Origin: Verrucomicrobiota bacterium | GTDB taxonomy: Bacteria > Verrucomicrobiota > Verrucomicrobiia > Methylacidiphilales > Verrucolacustridaceae | Assembly (NCBI GenBank): GCA_016876055.1 | Contig: VHDM01000049.1 | Location: 1-8,200, forward strand | Direction: 5' to 3' | DNA length: 8,200 nucleotides | In this document: positions 5,055 to 8,200 of the stretch, piece after piece | Layout of the letters: each line of letters starts with the position of its first letter | Numbering within the stretch: position 1 is the first letter of the stretch | Program-made: the position numbers and the translations under genes | Notes under the pieces: generated by a model | Database searches by the model: none | Told to the model about the DNA's origin: nothing | What the model saw: the letters and a program-made list of their open reading frames with translations, nothing else

Positions 5055-6194
5055 TTAACTCTTTTTTTTAACCCCGTCCAGCAGGTCGGAGAATTGCCGG
5101 AAAAAGTAGGCCGCGTCGTGGGGACCCGGCGCCGCTTCCGGATGATACTGGACGGAAAAAGCGTCGCCGGAAACCAACCGGATTCCTTCGCACGTCCCAT
5201 CATTGAGATTCACGTGCGACATCACCGCCCGCCCCGCCGGCAAACTCTTCGGATCCACCGCATAGCCGTGGTTTTGGCTGGTAATGGAAACCTTGCCGGT
5301 TGTGAGATCCTTCACCGGTTGGTTGCCTCCCCGATGACCAAACTTCAGCTTGAACGTCTTCGCTCCCAGCGCGTGCGCCAGCATTTGGTGGCCCAGGCAA
5401 ATTCCAAAAATCGGTTTTTTGCCAATCAACTCCCGCACCGTCGCGTGCACGTAGGTCGGTACGGAAGGATCACCCGGGCCGTTGGACAGAAACACGCCGT
5501 CCACATTCGCCTGCAAGATCTCCCCGGATTTTGCCTTCGCCGGAAAAACCACCGGCTGGATTCCCTCTGCCCGCAGCAGCCGCAGGATATTTCTCTTCAT
5601 CCCGCAGTCGATCGCCGCCACGCGGTGCCGGATCGCCGGCATCTTTTTTTTCTCATTGCCCAGCTTCCCGGGAAAATCTTTCCCCTCCGGATCCCATTCG
5701 AAGGACTTCTTCACCGTCACCTCGCCCACGTAGTCCGTCGCGCCCAGACCCGCCCACTCCCTCGCCTTCTTTACCGCCTCCTCGCCCGACATCCCGTTCG
5801 TCGCCAAAACCCCCTTCATCGCCCCCTGCGTCCGCAACTTCCTCGTCAGCGCCCGCGTGTCCACCCCCTCCACCGCCGGCACTCGGTTCCGCTGTAGGTA
5901 AACTTCGAGGCTTTCCCGGTTCCGCCAGTTGCTGGCCCGCCGCGCGAGCCGCCGCACCAGCAAACCCGCCGCCTGCACCCGGTCGGACTCCTCATCCTCC
6001 GGATTGATCCCCGTGTTGCCGATCTCGGGACAGGTCAACGCCACCACCTGCCCCCGGTAGCTGGGATCGGTTAAAATCTCCTCATAGCCCGTCATCGAGG
6101 TGTTGAAGCACATCTCGGCCGCCACCCAACCCTCCTGGCCAAACCCGCGCCCGCGCAGGATCGTCCCGTCCTCCAGTGCGATAATGCCTTCCAT
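5055..6194 (-). CDS. carA: Carbamoyl-phosphate synthase small (glutaminase) subunit
   Basis: This 379-residue protein is the glutamine amidotransferase subunit of carbamoyl-phosphate synthetase. It releases ammonia from glutamine and passes it to CarB to make carbamoyl phosphate for pyrimidines and arginine. The N-terminal CPSase_sm domain (about 1-150) has EMCFNTSMTGYEEILTDPSY (27-46). The class-I amidotransferase domain starts near 190 and has LSNGPGDPS (236-244), the nucleophile elbow GICLGHQ with Cys266 (264-270), and HPEAAPGPHD with His351 and Glu353. The catalytic triad is therefore complete. Length is normal. It begins 9 nt after pyrC and has no recognisable SD (the junction reads TAAATTTTCCGGATG), so it probably depends on termination-reinitiation. 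carB, usually adjacent, is not in the window; a FHA gene follows instead. Confidence 0.98.
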   Translation of the reverse strand: MEGIIALEDGTILRGRGFGQEGWVAAEMCFNTSMTGYEEILTDPSYRGQVVALTCPEIGNTGINPEDEESDRVQAAGLLVRRLARRASNWRNRESLEVYLQRNRVPAVEGVDTRALTRKLRTQGAMKGVLATNGMSGEEAVKKAREWAGLGATDYVGEVTVKKSFEWDPEGKDFPGKLGNEKKKMPAIRHRVAAIDCGMKRNILRLLRAEGIQPVVFPAKAKSGEILQANVDGVFLSNGPGDPSVPTYVHATVRELIGKKPIFGICLGHQMLAHALGAKTFKLKFGHRGGNQPVKDLTTGKVSITSQNHGYAVDPKSLPAGRAVMSHVNLNDGTCEGIRLVSGDAFSVQYHPEAAPGPHDAAYFFRQFSDLLDGVKKKS

Positions 6195-6203
6195 CCGGAA
6201 AAT

Positions 6204-7493
6204 TTACTTTTTCGAAGCCCGCCCGTCGAGGTCGTGCCGGATTTCCCCACCCACGATTGTGAACACCGCCCGCCCTTTCAACTCCCGCCCCTCAAACGGC
6301 GTGTTCCTGCTCTTGCTCCGAAACTCCGCCTTTTTCACCGTCCACTTTCTCTCGGGATCAATCACCGTCACATCCGCCGGCGATCCCTCCTTCAGCAAAC
6401 CCCGACCCAGCCCAAAGTAGTCGGAAGGAATATGGGTCATCTTCGCCACCACCTCCCCGAGCGGAACCCGGTCCTGATGCACCAACTCCGTCAAGTAAAC
6501 CCCTAGGGCCGTTTCCAGTCCCACGATGCCGAACGGCGCCTCATCAAACTCCACTTCCTTCTCATACGAGCAGTGGGGCGCATGGTCAGTCGCCAGAAAC
6601 CGGAGGGTGCCGTCTTTGACCGCTTCGCGAATCGCCTTCACGTCCGCCGCGGTCCGCAGGGGCGGGTTCATCTTAAAATCCGTGTCGTAGCCCTCCACCA
6701 ACTCCTCCGTCAGGCAGAGATGATGCGGCGAAGCCTCCCCGTCGATCCGCACCCCCCGCGCCCGCGACTCCCGCAAAATCCTTACCGATCCCGCCGAGCT
6801 CAGGTGCTGACACACCACCCGCGCCCCGGTCAGTTCGGCCAACAGCGCGTTCCGTGCCACGATCACCTCCTCCGCGATCCCCGGCCACCCGGGCAGCCCC
6901 AGAATTCTCGACCATTTCCCCTCGTTCATCACCCCGCCGGCCGAAAGGGTCCGGTCCTCGCAATGATCCAACACCGGCAGGTCGAACATCCGTGCATACT
7001 CCAGCGCCCTCCTCATGAGCTCCGCGCTCTGGATACAGTGCCCGTCGTCAGTAATCCCCACCACCCCGGCCTGCCGGAGTGCTCCGATCGGCGCCAGCGC
7101 CTCCCCCTTCTGCCCCACCGAGATCGCCCCCGTCGGAAAAACGTTCGCCACCCCCGTCTCCTTCGCCCGCTGGCGCATCCAGGCAATCGTGCTCGGCCCG
7201 TCCGCCACCGGCACGGTGTTCGGCATCGCGATGACCGAGGTGAACCCGCCCGCCACTGCCGCGGCGGTGCCCGTCGCGATCGTCTCCTTGGCCGACTGAC
7301 CCGGTTCCCGCAAATGCACGTGGGGATCGATCAGTCCCGGCGTCACGACCAACCCGTCCACCTTCACCACCACCGCATCCTTGGACGGCTTGCCGCCGGC
7401 AATCTTCCCGTCCCGGATCAGCAGATCCCCGGGCGCATCCCGCTTTGATCCCGGATCCAGGATCCGGCCCCCTTGGAGCAGGATTTCGCTCAT
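6204..7493 (-). CDS. pyrC: Dihydroorotase (type I, zinc enzyme)
   Basis: This 429-residue amidohydrolase cyclises N-carbamoyl-aspartate to dihydroorotate, the third step of UMP synthesis. The metal and substrate residues of the active type I enzyme are all present: DPHVHLREPG with His58, His60 and Arg62, TDDGH with Asp150, DHCED with His177, CQHLSS with His230, MNPPLR with Asn276, and ATDHAPH with catalytic Asp303. Spacing matches characterised Bacillus-type dihydroorotases almost residue for residue. It is therefore not the inactive PyrC-like partner that sits beside pyrB in some pseudomonads. The start ATG overlaps the pyrB stop by 4 nt (ATGA), with a GGGGGAG SD inside the end of pyrB. In organisms such as Aquifex, ATCase and this dihydroorotase form a complex; that is possible but not shown here. 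Hydantoinase is unlikely given the context. Confidence 0.98.
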   Translation of the reverse strand: MSEILLQGGRILDPGSKRDAPGDLLIRDGKIAGGKPSKDAVVVKVDGLVVTPGLIDPHVHLREPGQSAKETIATGTAAAVAGGFTSVIAMPNTVPVADGPSTIAWMRQRAKETGVANVFPTGAISVGQKGEALAPIGALRQAGVVGITDDGHCIQSAELMRRALEYARMFDLPVLDHCEDRTLSAGGVMNEGKWSRILGLPGWPGIAEEVIVARNALLAELTGARVVCQHLSSAGSVRILRESRARGVRIDGEASPHHLCLTEELVEGYDTDFKMNPPLRTAADVKAIREAVKDGTLRFLATDHAPHCSYEKEVEFDEAPFGIVGLETALGVYLTELVHQDRVPLGEVVAKMTHIPSDYFGLGRGLLKEGSPADVTVIDPERKWTVKKAEFRSKSRNTPFEGRELKGRAVFTIVGGEIRHDLDGRASKK

Positions 7494-8200
7494 GGCTCCC
7501 CCAATCCCCGCCCGCCCGAGACGAGATAAAGAACCGCCATTCGCACCGCCAAACCGTTGGTCACCTGATCAAGGATCAACGACTGCGCCCCGTCGGCCAG
7601 CTCGCTGGCGATCTCCACCCCGCGGTGCACCGGCCCCGGATGCATCAACAGCACGCCCGGTTTGCACCGCTGGAACCGCTCCAGATTCAGCCCGAACAGG
7701 CCCGCATACTCCCCCACCGAGGGCAGCCGCGCCTGCACCATCCGCTCATGCTGGATCCGCAGGAGATTAATCACGTCCGCCTGCCCCAGCTCCTCGTCCA
7801 GATTGTAGGAAACTCTTACCCCCAGCTCCTCAAACTCCCTCGGCAGCAGGGTCGGCGGCCCCACCAGCGTCACCTTCGCCCCCAGCTTGGTCAGCGCCCA
7901 GAGGTTCGAGCGGGCCACCCGGCTGTGGATGATGTCCCCCACGATCAGCACCCGCACCCCCTCCAACTTCCCCAACCGCTCCAGGATCGTGAAGGTGTCC
8001 AGCAACCCCTGGGTCGGATGCTCGTGCGCCCCGTCCCCCGCGTTGATCACCGAGGCCTTTAGCCGGCTCGAAAGAAAGTGGGCCGCCCCGGCCGAGCGGT
8101 GCCGGATCACGATGATCCCCGCCTGCAGGGCCTCCAAGTTCTTGGCCGTGTCGGACAGCGTTTCCCCTTTCCGCAGGCTGCTCGAATCCTTGTCCAGCGA
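7490..8200 (-). CDS. pyrB: Aspartate carbamoyltransferase catalytic subunit (5' end outside window)
   Basis: The last 236 residues are visible; the frame is open to the window edge, and roughly the first 75 residues of a ~310-residue protein are missing. The enzyme joins carbamoyl phosphate and aspartate, the committed step of pyrimidine synthesis. The visible part starts SLDKDSSSLRKGETLSDTAK, which normally follows the STRT carbamoyl-phosphate loop. It then shows the HRSAGAAHFLS segment, INAGDGAHEHPTQ, the aspartate-domain GDIIHSRVARSN, LRIQHER and HPGPVHRGVEI. These distinguish it from ornithine carbamoyltransferase. There is no pyrI regulatory subunit downstream; pyrC overlaps the TGA stop by 4 nt instead. 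A shorter reading from a TTG at 8137 should be rejected because conserved ATCase sequence continues upstream of it. Confidence 0.97.
   Translation of the reverse strand, partial: SLDKDSSSLRKGETLSDTAKNLEALQAGIIVIRHRSAGAAHFLSSRLKASVINAGDGAHEHPTQGLLDTFTILERLGKLEGVRVLIVGDIIHSRVARSNLWALTKLGAKVTLVGPPTLLPREFEELGVRVSYNLDEELGQADVINLLRIQHERMVQARLPSVGEYAGLFGLNLERFQRCKPGVLLMHPGPVHRGVEIASELADGAQSLILDQVTNGLAVRMAVLYLVSGGRGLGEP

Noticed and set aside
5094..5897. 267-residue plus-strand ORF opposite carA, and similar long ones opposite pyrC and pyrB
   Set aside because: They are rich in Arg, Pro and His, typical of GC-rich antisense frames, and lie entirely within well-supported minus-strand genes.

Overview
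All genes in this window lie on the minus strand, so the biology runs from high to low coordinates. It is a housekeeping stretch of a GC-rich bacterial chromosome. The order tRNA-Thr, tuf, tRNA-Trp, secE, nusG, rplK, rplA, rplJ, rplL is the layout I know from Chlamydiae and relatives. SecE has an extra N-terminal membrane segment and a WPWDP variant of its core. Together these suggest the PVC group, probably Verrucomicrobiota; this is inference from gene order and protein style, not a database match. Neither tRNA gene encodes its CCA tail.

Region 1 (8200 to 5055) is a pyrimidine cluster. pyrB (aspartate carbamoyltransferase, 5' end outside the window) overlaps pyrC (dihydroorotase) by 4 nt, and pyrC is followed 9 nt later by carA (small subunit of carbamoyl-phosphate synthetase). 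These cover the first three steps of UMP synthesis; carB is not in the window. Region 2 (5045 to 4551) is a small gene 9 nt after carA for a FHA-domain protein with a single C-terminal membrane anchor. It is the least expected gene here.

Region 3 (4550 to 4379) is a more AT-rich spacer. It holds a T-tract without a terminator stem, a candidate promoter whose -35 lies inside a dyad, and alternative hairpins just before tRNA-Thr. Region 4 (4378 to 1) is the translation/transcription operon: tRNA-Thr(GGU), EF-Tu, tRNA-Trp(CCA), SecE, NusG, L11, L1, L10 and the first 41 codons of L7/L12. From secE to rplJ the genes are 8 to 11 nt apart, and at four consecutive junctions the TAA stop runs directly into purine-rich sequence used, or usable, as the next Shine-Dalgarno. 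No space remains for the usual promoter or leaders before rplK and rplJ. The one wide gap is before rplL (154 nt), with hairpins, a -10-like hexamer and a 26-codon ORF.

I found no mobile element, CRISPR array, defence system, frameshift or broken gene, and no strong case for a wholly new system. The points worth a second look are the FHA gene behind carA, the rplJ-rplL spacer, the tuf and tRNA-Thr leader structures, and the contrast between SD-led ribosomal genes and SD-less pyr genes.
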